Assembly: GCA_902477765.1 (NCBI GenBank)
Contig: CABSIM010000060.1
Location: forward strand, 1-9,738
Origin: an uncultured Clostridiaceae bacterium
GTDB taxonomy: Bacteria > Bacillota > Clostridia > Lachnospirales > Lachnospiraceae
DNA: 9,738 nt
Reading direction: 5' to 3'
This document shows positions 1-7,058 of the stretch, piece after piece (position 1 is the stretch's first letter; each line of letters opens with the position of its first letter). The translations under genes and the position numbers were made by a program. The notes beneath the pieces were generated by a model that made no database searches, was not told where the DNA came from, and was given only the letters and a program-made list of their open reading frames with translations.

Positions 1-1514
1 GCGGCTGTCAATTCGACATAATTTTCTTGTGATACTTTACCGTACATGAGCATTTCCGGCCGGATTCTCGGAAGTTTATCTGCATCCACCCGGTTCTGCT
101 CTTCATAATAGCTGCAGAGTTCCGCCCGGAGTTCCTCCGGGTCCTTTCCGTCCCCGTCCCGGATCATCAGAAACTGATCCTTCAGATATACCTTGTTCAT
201 GTATTTGAGATTTGCATATGTTTTTATGTTGGTACAGCTGTTGGTGGTCAGGATTGAGATCCGGTACAGCCGGCCTCCCGGCCCGGCCGTTTCCTCATAA
301 TATTTCTGCAGGAGCAGCGGAAGCCTGCTTTTGTCCTGTTTTCCCTCCACGATGAAAACGAAATCCACATTCATGAAATCATTGGCTCCGTATCCCAGAT
401 CGTCCAGAATCACATCAATGTCTGTTTTCTTCCGTACCGTGGAATAAAATTCCCTGTCCAGGACCATCTGTCTGATTTCCTTTCTGGTGAAATTAATCAG
501 AAGATGCGGCGAATGGGTGGTAAAAATTACCTGATTTTTTTTGGACAGACGGTACAGGATCTCGCTGGATATTTTCTGCAGACGCGGGTGCAGAAACAGT
601 TCCGGATATTCCATCACGATAATGGAAGGCAGCTTTTTTTCATCTTCCACATAGGTCTCCAAAAGAGACAGAAGGTAAATTCCCTTCATGCCTTTTCCCA
701 TATACTCCAGCGGACTTTCCGTCCCCTTTTCCTGATTATACATGGTAACCTGAATGTGAAACATGTCGGCGGCAGAGCAGGTCAGCGTATACCGGATCTC
801 CTCATATCCTCCGTTTTTTTCGAAATTCTCATTGACCCGGCGGGAGAAATCACTGAGATTCGTCTGATACAGCTTGTATTCCAGCAGGCGGGCCGTTTCC
901 CCTATGGAAAGTTCCCCGGGCTTCCTGCGGTTTATGACTCCGATACACTGGAAACAGTGCCTGCATTCCTTTCCAGCGTCAAACAGACAGGAGCCGGCCC
1001 GCATCTGATCCATCAGGGCTTTGTCCTGGAAAAACAGCAGGTCTTTCTGAAACTGCTGGATTTCTCTCCCCACGTCCACATAGTAGAGATGGGGAAGGAC
1101 CTCCGGAATCCATTTATTGTTTTTTCTGATGCCGTCCCCGTACCGGATTTCCCCGTCCTGGTTGCAGCTGAATGTGAAATACAGCCGGCCGTCACGGAAC
1201 GAAGGCAGTCTCCGCCGGAACTCTTTTTCCCATACTTCATATCGTTTATACTGGCTCACCCGTCCCAGCATGTGAAATCTCCGTCTGTCTTCTTCCGTGA
1301 TTTCCAGCCAGATTTCCGCCTCAATATTCTGTTTCTTTTCGTTGAAATCCTGGATACAGGGGATATACGATCCCACAATCATGCGGATGGCATCCAGTAC
1401 GGATGTTTTTCCTGTATTGTTTTTTCCTACCAGTATCAGGGCGTTTTCAATATCGGAAATCTCCAGTTCTTTTATGGATTTGAAATTGCGGATCACCATG
1501 CGGGAAAATTTCAT
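1..1514 (-). CDS. OLD-family ATPase with TOPRIM nuclease domain, 3' end cut by window edge
   Basis: The reading frame is open from the ATG at 1514 to the window edge (504 residues visible), so the C-terminus is missing. The N-terminus shows the SMC/OLD-type start (KFSRMVIRNFKSIKELEI). Walker A is GKNNTGKT (30-37), a signature-like YMGKGMKGIYLLSLL lies at 271-285, a Walker B region IIVMEYPELFLHP at 298-310, and an H-loop FTTHSPHLL at 331-339. A TOPRIM domain follows, with the conserved Glu in FIVEGKQDKSR (E390) and a DxD in RDGDGKD (D453/D455). Between the two ATPase halves lies a cysteine cluster (C176, C184, C187, C190). Family knowledge: OLD proteins couple ATP hydrolysis to DNA cleavage, and relatives include GajA of Gabija phage defence. 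Oddity: the residue after the Walker B acid E302 is Tyr, where a Glu or Asp usually sits. The start is preceded by GAGGAGG; an in-frame ATG nine bases upstream is too close to it. Whether a partner gene such as a UvrD-like helicase follows cannot be seen, so its role is open. Confidence 0.87.
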   Translation of the reverse strand, partial: MKFSRMVIRNFKSIKELEISDIENALILVGKNNTGKTSVLDAIRMIVGSYIPCIQDFNEKKQNIEAEIWLEITEEDRRRFHMLGRVSQYKRYEVWEKEFRRRLPSFRDGRLYFTFSCNQDGEIRYGDGIRKNNKWIPEVLPHLYYVDVGREIQQFQKDLLFFQDKALMDQMRAGSCLFDAGKECRHCFQCIGVINRRKPGELSIGETARLLEYKLYQTNLSDFSRRVNENFEKNGGYEEIRYTLTCSAADMFHIQVTMYNQEKGTESPLEYMGKGMKGIYLLSLLETYVEDEKKLPSIIVMEYPELFLHPRLQKISSEILYRLSKKNQVIFTTHSPHLLINFTRKEIRQMVLDREFYSTVRKKTDIDVILDDLGYGANDFMNVDFVFIVEGKQDKSRLPLLLQKYYEETAGPGGRLYRISILTTNSCTNIKTYANLKYMNKVYLKDQFLMIRDGDGKDPEELRAELCSYYEEQNRVDADKLPRIRPEMLMYGKVSQENYVELTA

Positions 1515-1542
1515 AGACGGCATCCTCCTCGGGCAGCGGCCA

Positions 1543-1564
1543 TCCGGCCGTCTTTCCGGCCGGA
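1543..1564 (-). repeat. Perfect 8-bp GC-rich inverted repeat in the OLD leader
   Basis: Arms 1543-1550 and 1557-1564 are perfect complements (TCCGGCCG / CGGCCGGA) around a 6-nt loop. It lies between the candidate promoter (1585-1614) and the start codon of the OLD-family ATPase, about 28 nt upstream of that codon. The right arm also belongs to a 12-bp palindrome (1554-1565). There is no following T-run on either strand, so it is not a classical terminator. It could be an RNA hairpin in the 5' UTR or a protein-binding palindrome; function is inference. Confidence 0.6.
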
Positions 1565-1584
1565 ATCATTCACTTGTCCCTTTC

Positions 1585-1614
1585 AGTATAATACAAAACC
1601 GTCATCTTTTTCCA
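1585..1614 (-). promoter_or_regulatory. Candidate promoter of the OLD-family ATPase gene
   Basis: Reading the minus strand, TGGAAA (1609-1614) and TATACT (1585-1590) are separated by 18 bp. The -10 matches the consensus at 5 of 6 positions and the -35 at 4 of 6. It lies about 70 nt upstream of the start codon. No convincing terminator separates it from bioA, so read-through from the biotin operon is also possible. The 134-bp gap 1515-1648 holds this, the hairpin and the ribosome binding site. Confidence 0.45.
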
Positions 1615-1648
1615 GTTTTTTGTGGGGATTCTGCCCCTTTGAAACGCC

Positions 1649-2848
1649 TTACCTTTCAAACCAGTCCTTCATGGTCTGAAGAACTCTGACCAGTTCCTCT
1701 TCTTTTATGATATACGGCACCATGGCATACAGGCAGTTCAGAAACGGCCTGCTGAACACCCCGTGTTCCACTGCAAACTGCTGATATCCCCTGAGGAACT
1801 CCGGATCTCTGACTTCCACGCAGACACAGCCTCCCAGAATCCGGATTTCCCGGATTCTGTCATCAGAAAATCCTTCCATCTCTCTGCGGGTAATGGCCTC
1901 AATCCTGCGGATCTTTTCCATATAATTCTGCTGTTCAAAAATCTCGATGGATTTTAACGCCACGCTGCAGGCCAGCGCGTTGCCCATGAACGTCGGCCCG
2001 TGCATCAGGGCATGCTCCGGATTTTCATCATAAAATCCATCCAGCACCTTCTGCCCGGCAACCGTGGCCGCATGGCCGATATAGCCTCCGGTCAGCGCTT
2101 TTCCCAGCACCAGAATGTCCGGAAGAACCAGATCCGCAACAAACCTGTTTCCCGTTCTCCCGAATCCGGTGGCCACTTCATCAAAGATCAGCAGAACATC
2201 GTATCTGTCGCAGAGCTCCCTTGCTCTTTTCAGGAAAGAGACATCATACATCCGCATCCCTCCTGCACCCTGAAGCAGCGGTTCTGCCAGAACACAGTTG
2301 AGCCGGCTGTGATACTTCTCAAAAGCCTGCTCCAGCGCTGTGATGTCTGTGGGAATGTGCACCACATGGGGACCGGGCCCGTAGGCCTTCAGAACAAAAT
2401 GATAGTCCTCATCATCCCCGGCTTCCATGGTTTTAAAGGTATCTCCGTGGTAGGCATGCTCCAGCGCAAGGATCATCGTCCGCTCTGTCTCTCCCCGGTT
2501 CATGTAATACTGAAGCGCCATTTTCAGAGCCACTTCCACAGCCACGCTCCCGGAATCCGAGAAAAACACATGATCCAGGTCTCCCGGAAGAAATTCCTTC
2601 AGTTTTTCTGCCAGTTTCTCCACCGGTTCATGGGTCAGGCCGCCCAGCATCACATGGGAAAATTTTTCCGCCTGCTCCACAATGGCTCTGGTCAGTTCCG
2701 GGTGCTTATAGCCGTGGATCACACTCCACCAGGAAGACACGGAATCGATCAGTTTCCGGTCTTCCGTATACAGAAAAACCCCCTCGGCGTCCGTGATCCT
2801 GTAAGGCGGTCTCATGGTTTTCATCTGTTCATATGGGTACCATATCAT
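1649..2848 (-). CDS. bioA: Adenosylmethionine-8-amino-7-oxononanoate aminotransferase (DAPA synthase)
   Basis: A 399-residue class-III PLP aminotransferase that converts KAPA to 7,8-diaminopelargonate using S-adenosylmethionine as amino donor. It opens with the BioA-type WYPYEQM (3-9) and continues with DSVSSWWSVIHGYKHPEL (35-52), SGS for the PLP phosphate (99-101) and HAYHGDT (131-137). The PLP-pyridine Asp is D223 in IFDEVATGFGRTG, the Schiff-base lysine is K250 in LGKALTGG, and HGPTFMGNALAC spans 283-294. R367 in the C-terminal SRPF fits the substrate-carboxylate arginine of BioA. It is somewhat shorter than the roughly 430-residue norm but no core motif is missing. Its ATG overlaps the bioD stop by 4 nt (ATGA), with CAGGAG eight bases upstream. 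It is the last gene of the biotin operon, and no clear terminator follows. Confidence 0.95.
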   Translation of the reverse strand: MIWYPYEQMKTMRPPYRITDAEGVFLYTEDRKLIDSVSSWWSVIHGYKHPELTRAIVEQAEKFSHVMLGGLTHEPVEKLAEKLKEFLPGDLDHVFFSDSGSVAVEVALKMALQYYMNRGETERTMILALEHAYHGDTFKTMEAGDDEDYHFVLKAYGPGPHVVHIPTDITALEQAFEKYHSRLNCVLAEPLLQGAGGMRMYDVSFLKRARELCDRYDVLLIFDEVATGFGRTGNRFVADLVLPDILVLGKALTGGYIGHAATVAGQKVLDGFYDENPEHALMHGPTFMGNALACSVALKSIEIFEQQNYMEKIRRIEAITRREMEGFSDDRIREIRILGGCVCVEVRDPEFLRGYQQFAVEHGVFSRPFLNCLYAMVPYIIKEEELVRVLQTMKDWFER

Positions 2849-3543
2849 TGTAAATTCTCCTGCTCATATAAGGCCGCCAGTGTTCCGGCGGAAATCTCCA
2901 GCTCTCTGTCTCCCTCCCGGACACAGGCAATGACACGGACCCCGGTGAGATATTCACACATCTTCCGGTTATCCTCATGCATTCTGTCCCCGGCCCTGTA
3001 ACGGTTCAGTATGATTCCCTTTAACGGGATCCCCAGGGACCGCATGTAATATGCTGTGAGCCCCGTCTGGTTGATGGTTCCAAGCCCCGCATCCGCCACC
3101 AGAATGCAGCCTGCTCCGCATGCCCGGATCACATCCGCAAGCCAGAGCTCTGTTCCGTCAAACCGGATCGGACACAGGATTCCTCCGGAACCTTCCATGG
3201 TAATATACTCATATCTTTCACGCAGTTTTCTCAGCCCGGAAAGCACGGACTCCATATCCACCGGATTTCCCTCCATCTCCGCTGCCAGATGGGGAGAAAC
3301 AGCCGCTTCATAGACATAGGGACACATGTCTTCCACAGGCTGGCTGATTCCTGCCAGTTCCTTCACACAGACCGCATCTCCCGGAATCAGGCTTCCGTCG
3401 GAACGCCTCCGGTTTCCGCTCATGGCCGCTTTGTAATAGCCAGCCGAATATCCGTTTTCTCTCAGTTTCTTCATCATCAGACCTGTGACATAGGTTTTCC
3501 CCACATCCGTTCCCGTTCCTACCACAAACAGCATCTTATTCAT
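2845..3543 (-). CDS. bioD: Dethiobiotin synthetase
   Basis: A 232-residue cytosolic P-loop ligase that closes the ureido ring of dethiobiotin from diaminopelargonate, CO2 and ATP. The modified P-loop GTGTDVGKT spans 9-17. K38 in GYYKAAMSG matches the catalytic Lys that follows the first strand pair in BioD, D56 lies in the PGD segment, and E117 in MEGSGGILCPI matches the Mg-binding Glu. N180 in ILNRY fits the adenine-recognition Asn. Length is normal for the family. The start codon lies 8 nt inside the end of bioB, with GTGAGG seven bases upstream, and the stop overlaps bioA by 4 nt, so tight translational coupling is expected. Confidence 0.95.
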   Translation of the reverse strand: MNKMLFVVGTGTDVGKTYVTGLMMKKLRENGYSAGYYKAAMSGNRRRSDGSLIPGDAVCVKELAGISQPVEDMCPYVYEAAVSPHLAAEMEGNPVDMESVLSGLRKLRERYEYITMEGSGGILCPIRFDGTELWLADVIRACGAGCILVADAGLGTINQTGLTAYYMRSLGIPLKGIILNRYRAGDRMHEDNRKMCEYLTGVRVIACVREGDRELEISAGTLAALYEQENLQ

Positions 3544-4522
3544 TTCCCATCCTCACTTCATATCCAAGTTCCTTCAGCATTTTCAGATCTGTTTCCACCG
3601 TAATGCCGGCGGTTGTCAGCATGTCACCTGAAATGGCCGCATTGGCTCCGGACCGGAAACAGCTTCTTCCTTTGTCCGGCAGAAGCCCCCGTCCTCCCGC
3701 AAGACGGATGGAGGCATCAGGAAGAATAAACCGGTATACAGAAAGAATCCTGCGCATGTCATCTGCCGTCAGCTTCTGATTATGCTCAAAGGGAGTTCCC
3801 GGAATCGGATTCAGCATGTTGACCGGCACACTTTTTATTCCCAGTTCCCGAAGGGTAAGCGCCATGTCGATACGGTCTTCCGGAGTCTCCCCCAGTCCCA
3901 TGATGCCTCCGCTGCATACGGAAAGGCCTGCGGCCCTGGCAGCCCGGATCGCCTTTATTTTGTCGTCGAAGGTATGAGTCGTGCAGACACGGGAAAAGTT
4001 CCTGCGGGATGTCTCCAGATTGTTATGTACTCTTGATACTCCGGCCTCTTTCAGTTTTCTGTACTGGCTTTCGTCCAGAAGTCCGAAGGAAACACAGACG
4101 GAAATTCCACATTCCCTGCGGATCTTTCTGACGGCTTCACACATCCGGTCCACTTCCTGCTCCGGCAGATTTCTTCCGGATGTGACAATGGAAAACCGGA
4201 GAACTCCCTGCCTGTAATTCTTTTCTGCTTCCTTCACAATCTCATCTGCCGGAAGCAGCGGATACTCATCCACCCCCGTGTGGTTATGAGCCGACTGTGC
4301 ACAGAACCGGCAGTTTTCCGAACAACGTCCGCTTTTTCCGTTGATAATGGTACAGATATCGAACCCGTCGGAACAGAACTGTCTCCTGACGGCATCTGCC
4401 GCCTCACAAAGTTCCTCAAGGGGCTGGCAGTAAAGCCAGACCGCTTCTTCTCTGGTGATCTGTCTTCCCAGAATCACTTCTTTTTTCAGGGCTTCCAGTG
4501 TCTGATTCACATCCATTTTCAT
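3536..4522 (-). CDS. bioB: Biotin synthase, radical SAM; variant auxiliary-cluster ligands
   Basis: A 328-residue radical SAM enzyme inserting sulfur into dethiobiotin to make biotin. The SAM-cluster motif is CSENCRFC (C67, C71, C74) and is intact. Of the four classical [2Fe-2S] ligands (C97, C128, C188 and R260 in E. coli), the last three have equivalents here: C143 in VCVSFG, C203 in VCSGGIMGLGE and R273 in IRLAGGR. The first is Ser111 in RFSIVTSGR (codon TCC, 4190-4192). The C-terminus carries C288 in GRSCFRSGANAAISG. Knowledge: biotin synthases of some obligate anaerobes, studied in Blautia obeum, use an auxiliary [4Fe-5S] cluster; this sequence may belong to that type (inference). The ATG at 4522 is chosen because it overlaps the bioY stop as ATGA and follows AGGAG; the ATG two codons later (4516) is an alternative with more comfortable spacing. 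The frame stays open upstream to 5041, but that stretch is bioY read out of frame. Confidence 0.94.
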   Translation of the reverse strand: MKMDVNQTLEALKKEVILGRQITREEAVWLYCQPLEELCEAADAVRRQFCSDGFDICTIINGKSGRCSENCRFCAQSAHNHTGVDEYPLLPADEIVKEAEKNYRQGVLRFSIVTSGRNLPEQEVDRMCEAVRKIRRECGISVCVSFGLLDESQYRKLKEAGVSRVHNNLETSRRNFSRVCTTHTFDDKIKAIRAARAAGLSVCSGGIMGLGETPEDRIDMALTLRELGIKSVPVNMLNPIPGTPFEHNQKLTADDMRRILSVYRFILPDASIRLAGGRGLLPDKGRSCFRSGANAAISGDMLTTAGITVETDLKMLKELGYEVRMGNE

Positions 4523-5073
4523 ATTCTCCTTTCCCTGACCAGCAGAATCAGCCTCTTTCCGATGGCTGCTGCTGCAATGCACAGCAGAATATCGCCTGGC
4601 ACTGCCAGAATAAAGCAGTACAGAAACAAAGGCCACAGTCCGATGGGATTCTTCAGATAAAACCGGCTCATCAGGTAATAATAGATCATCCCGGAGGCAT
4701 ACACGATGCCCAGTCCGGCAAAATTGGCCGCCAGAAGCTGTCCCCAGCCAGGCCGCGCGGATTTCTCCGCAATTTTCCCCGTGACCCAGGCGCCTGCCGC
4801 AAATCCGAGGATGTAGCCGAAGCTGGGCTGAAAGATGTATCCGATCCCGCCTCCCTGGGCAAAAACAGGAATGCCTGACAGTCCCAGCAGAATGTAAACC
4901 CACACGGCCAGACTTCCTTTCCCTGCACCAAGCAGCAGCCCTGCCAGCATGGTAAACAGGTACTGCAGCGTAAACGGTACCACCGGAATGGGGATCCGGA
5001 TGAACGCTCCCGCTGCCGTCAGGGCCACAAACAGGCCGCATAGAATCATGTCTCTGGTTTTTTCTTTTCTCAC
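4519..5073 (-). CDS. bioY: Biotin ECF-transporter substrate-binding protein BioY
   Basis: A 184-residue integral membrane S component that binds biotin and works with an energy-coupling module (EcfAA'T), which is not encoded in this window. Family landmarks are visible: RIPIPVVPFTLQ near residues 26-37, followed by GLSGIPVFAQGGGIGYIFQP and SFGYILGF (about 64-91). Six hydrophobic segments fit the S-component fold, and the C-terminus is positively charged (VRERRI). The start is GTG at 5073-5071, supported by an AGGAGG seven bases upstream; the next ATG is eight codons inside. It is first in the operon, behind a promoter and BirA-type operator, and overlaps bioB by 4 nt. Expression should therefore fall when biotin is plentiful. 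Confidence 0.95.
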   Translation of the reverse strand: MRKEKTRDMILCGLFVALTAAGAFIRIPIPVVPFTLQYLFTMLAGLLLGAGKGSLAVWVYILLGLSGIPVFAQGGGIGYIFQPSFGYILGFAAGAWVTGKIAEKSARPGWGQLLAANFAGLGIVYASGMIYYYLMSRFYLKNPIGLWPLFLYCFILAVPGDILLCIAAAAIGKRLILLVRERRI

Positions 5074-5112
5074 CTTCTGTCCTCCTGATGCTGTTTTCTC
5101 TTACAGAAACAG

Positions 5113-5141
5113 ATCATAGCATATGCCGTCCCAATGGTCAA
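5113..5141 (-). promoter_or_regulatory. Promoter of the bioYBDA operon
   Basis: On the minus strand TTGACC (5136-5141) and TATGAT (5113-5118) are spaced by exactly 17 bp, and the -10 is preceded by TGC, an extended -10. It is 40 bp upstream of the bioY GTG. The -35 hexamer lies inside the left half of the BirA-type operator, so repressor binding would block RNA polymerase. Confidence 0.88.
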
Positions 5142-5167
5142 CCATATATAATATTTCGGTTAACAAT
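5134..5167. promoter_or_regulatory. BirA-type biotin operator
   Basis: Half-sites ATGGTCAACC (5134-5143) and GGTTAACAAT (5158-5167) form an imperfect inverted repeat with a 14-bp AT-rich spacer. The right half fits the known bacterial BirA operator half (GGTTAACAA) fully and the left half differs at two positions from its complement. Known role: the biotin-ligase repressor BirA binds such sites as a dimer when charged with biotinyl-AMP. It covers the -35 box of the bioY promoter, so simple repression is the expected mode. No birA gene is in the window. Confidence 0.88.
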
Positions 5168-5170
5168 CGA

Positions 5171-5184
5171 TGTAAACGTTTCCT
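5171..5184 (+). promoter_or_regulatory. Weak cre-like sequence (possible CcpA site)
   Basis: TGTAAACGTTTCCT agrees with the degenerate catabolite-responsive element TGWAANCGNTNWCA at 12 of 14 positions. It lies just upstream of the BirA operator, outside the core promoter. Such a short degenerate match can arise by chance, so it is offered only as a possibility. Confidence 0.2.
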
Positions 5185-5222
5185 CTCTTTCTTCACCATG
5201 TTCCTTTTTCCGGTCTGGGAAT

Positions 5223-5245
5223 AAAAAAATCCTACAGAACAGGAT
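5223..5245 (-). terminator. Intrinsic terminator after the APH/kinase gene
   Basis: Minus-strand RNA forms ATCCT / AGGAT around a 7-nt loop, extendable by an A-U and a G-U pair, followed directly by a run of seven U. It lies about 70 nt beyond the stop of the fusion kinase and insulates the bio operon from the MATE operon. The loop and stem are complementary to two upstream copies of AGAACAG, so an alternative pairing exists. Apart from this, the 5168-5313 gap shows a run of seven C (5278-5284) and no gene. Confidence 0.7.
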
Positions 5246-5313
5246 CTTCCGCCTGCGGCGTGCTGTTGCAGTCCGGTCCCCCCCTGTTCTCCGCTTGCTG
5301 TTCTGTACCGCTT

Positions 5314-7008
5314 TTATTCCAGCGCGTTCTCCCACTCTTCCCGGAACTGCCTGACCGACTGCTGTCTCCGGGATCTGTCGGCACATACGGCTTCTGCCGC
5401 AGTCTCATATGACCTGCGGTTCAGCTGCCACCGGTTCCATGCATGGTCATATCCCCCGAAAAGAGCAAAGGCGGCGGCTCCCGCCGTATACACATTCGTT
5501 ACTTCATCAAGAACCGCTCCAAGCCGGAATTCCTCCGGCGGCTGAAAAAAAGAGCTTCCCCACATACGCCCCATGTCATTTACACAGGGCTGCTTCCTGA
5601 AAAAATCAATATCACAGATGGTCGTTTTCCCTTGTTGGCGGTCATATAAAACGCTGCTGTCATAAAAGTCCACCGCCACATACTTCCGGGATGCCGTATA
5701 TTCGAGAAAACTCAGAATATCCCGGAATACTGTCATTCTGTCAGCCAGCGGAAGTTCCATAAAACGGCGGTGGGATGCAGGATATGACTTTCCCATGCAG
5801 ACTCCCTCTGCCCACCGGAATACCATGGCAAAACCTCCGCCCATTTCCCTGGCCTCCACCAGTTCCGCCAGATTTTTATGATTCAGATCCCTGTAAACAG
5901 TTACGGAAGCCTTCAGCCTGTCCATGACTTCTTCCGGCGTGCCGGTTCCGCGGCAGGTGGGAGCGCCTGCGAATTTGATGAAATAACGCCTGCCGTCTTT
6001 TTCCGTTCCGAAGCAGATATTCCCGGAATTCTGCCTGTCAAAAACCTGAAACACCGTGCCATATTCTCTGAGGAAACCGAAGTCATAGGGGCTTTTCAGA
6101 TAAAACGGAATTCCTGCAACAGACTGACGGCAGTATCCCTTCACGTACCAGGAGGGCACGGGATTCCTCAGGTTGTCATACCAGGCCAGCACTTCCTCCG
6201 CTTCTCCCGCAAGTGCATTTTCCCTTTCTCCCATGCAGGGAACCGTCCGGTACATGGACGAAAGCAGGCCGGCGGAAATATACGTCAGAAGCACTTTCCA
6301 GAATTTCTCCGGCACATCCCCGTCAAAATAGCCGTTTATCATACCGGATGAAAAAAGCGGAGAGTTCCGGACACACCGTCCGATGTACCGGAATTCCTCC
6401 CATGGATCTCCATAAACACTCCGGCTGAAACCAATGAAAAAAAGCCTGCCGCTGCGGCTGATTATCATGTTGCCCGGATGGCAGTCTCCATGCAGACAGC
6501 TCCGCGGTCTTTTTTCCAGCAGGCTGAGGTTTTCATTTAAAAACTCTGCAAACATATATGCTTTCTCATACTTTTCAGGCTCTTCCCGGTATGCCTGAAG
6601 CTTTTCTTCCAGTCTCCGGCAGATCATGGGCTCCGCCGTCTCACCGATTTCCGGTACCGGTATGGAATGAAGCTTCCGCAGGATGCGTCCTGCCTCCAGT
6701 CCGTATGCATACTGCCGGGCCTCAGGGAGTCCCGGCATCGCCCTTTCTGCATTGGTTCCGTCGATCCATGTCTCCAGAATATATTCCTCTTTGCCCCATG
6801 TTCCCATCTCCACCGGCCTGCTCATGGGTATTCCTGCGGCGGCCGCTTTCTGCTGCATCCGGAACATATCTTCAGAAACGCTTCTTTCGCCGTCCCCGGC
6901 GATCCGGAGCAGATATTTTGTATGATCCGGGGCTGAAACACAGAACTTCTGAGGGGCATCTCCTTCTTTTCTGATCTGTTCTTTTTCTGAATCCTTCATC
7001 TGCGTCAT
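5314..7008 (-). CDS. Two-domain phosphotransferase: APH-like domain fused to a protein-kinase-like domain
   Basis: A 564-residue protein with two kinase-fold halves. Residues about 15-285 resemble APH/choline-kinase-type phosphotransferases: TKYLLRI in the N-lobe, LETWIDG, the catalytic loop HGDCHPGN (173-180, D175, N180) and GDPWEEF (200-206). The metal-binding Asp expected after the loop is Gly193 (FIGF), and the Gly-rich loop is poor, so this half may be weak or inactive. Residues about 305-560 form a second, atypical kinase-like domain: IKFAGAP with the likely ATP-binding Lys (K345), a VAVDFYD loop in place of HRD (D447), CDIDFF in place of DFG (D466/D468), and a WGSSFFQPPEE stretch resembling an APE region. 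The start at 7008 is chosen because it has AGGAGAGAGG just upstream; the frame extends to an ATG at 7038 that has none. It lies 50 nt after the MATE gene with no terminator between them, so cotranscription is likely. The substrate is unknown: antibiotic, small metabolite or protein are all possible. Confidence 0.82.
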   Translation of the reverse strand: MTQMKDSEKEQIRKEGDAPQKFCVSAPDHTKYLLRIAGDGERSVSEDMFRMQQKAAAAGIPMSRPVEMGTWGKEEYILETWIDGTNAERAMPGLPEARQYAYGLEAGRILRKLHSIPVPEIGETAEPMICRRLEEKLQAYREEPEKYEKAYMFAEFLNENLSLLEKRPRSCLHGDCHPGNMIISRSGRLFFIGFSRSVYGDPWEEFRYIGRCVRNSPLFSSGMINGYFDGDVPEKFWKVLLTYISAGLLSSMYRTVPCMGERENALAGEAEEVLAWYDNLRNPVPSWYVKGYCRQSVAGIPFYLKSPYDFGFLREYGTVFQVFDRQNSGNICFGTEKDGRRYFIKFAGAPTCRGTGTPEEVMDRLKASVTVYRDLNHKNLAELVEAREMGGGFAMVFRWAEGVCMGKSYPASHRRFMELPLADRMTVFRDILSFLEYTASRKYVAVDFYDSSVLYDRQQGKTTICDIDFFRKQPCVNDMGRMWGSSFFQPPEEFRLGAVLDEVTNVYTAGAAAFALFGGYDHAWNRWQLNRRSYETAAEAVCADRSRRQQSVRQFREEWENALE

Positions 7009-7058
7009 ACCTCTCTCCTGCTGCTTTCCTGGTCTCATGGATCAGTTTATACGATCTG

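Noticed and set aside
1624..1637. GGGG...CCCC hairpin after bioA as a terminator
   Set aside because: Only four pairs, and the minus-strand continuation is an A-run, not a U-run.
504..1679. Long plus-strand ORF opposite the OLD-family gene
   Set aside because: The minus strand has all family motifs in one open frame; the plus product shows no signal and no ribosome binding site.
2000..3001. 333-residue plus-strand ORF
   Set aside because: It is antisense to bioA and bioD, both secure by motif; it is a codon-bias shadow.
4523..5041. In-frame upstream extension of bioB to a 501-residue protein
   Set aside because: The stretch is bioY read in another frame, is low in plausible protein character, and the ATG at 4522 has an SD and an ATGA overlap.
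7009..7038. ATG at 7038 as start of the APH/kinase fusion
   Set aside because: No ribosome binding site precedes it, while the ATG at 7008 has AGGAGAGAGG.
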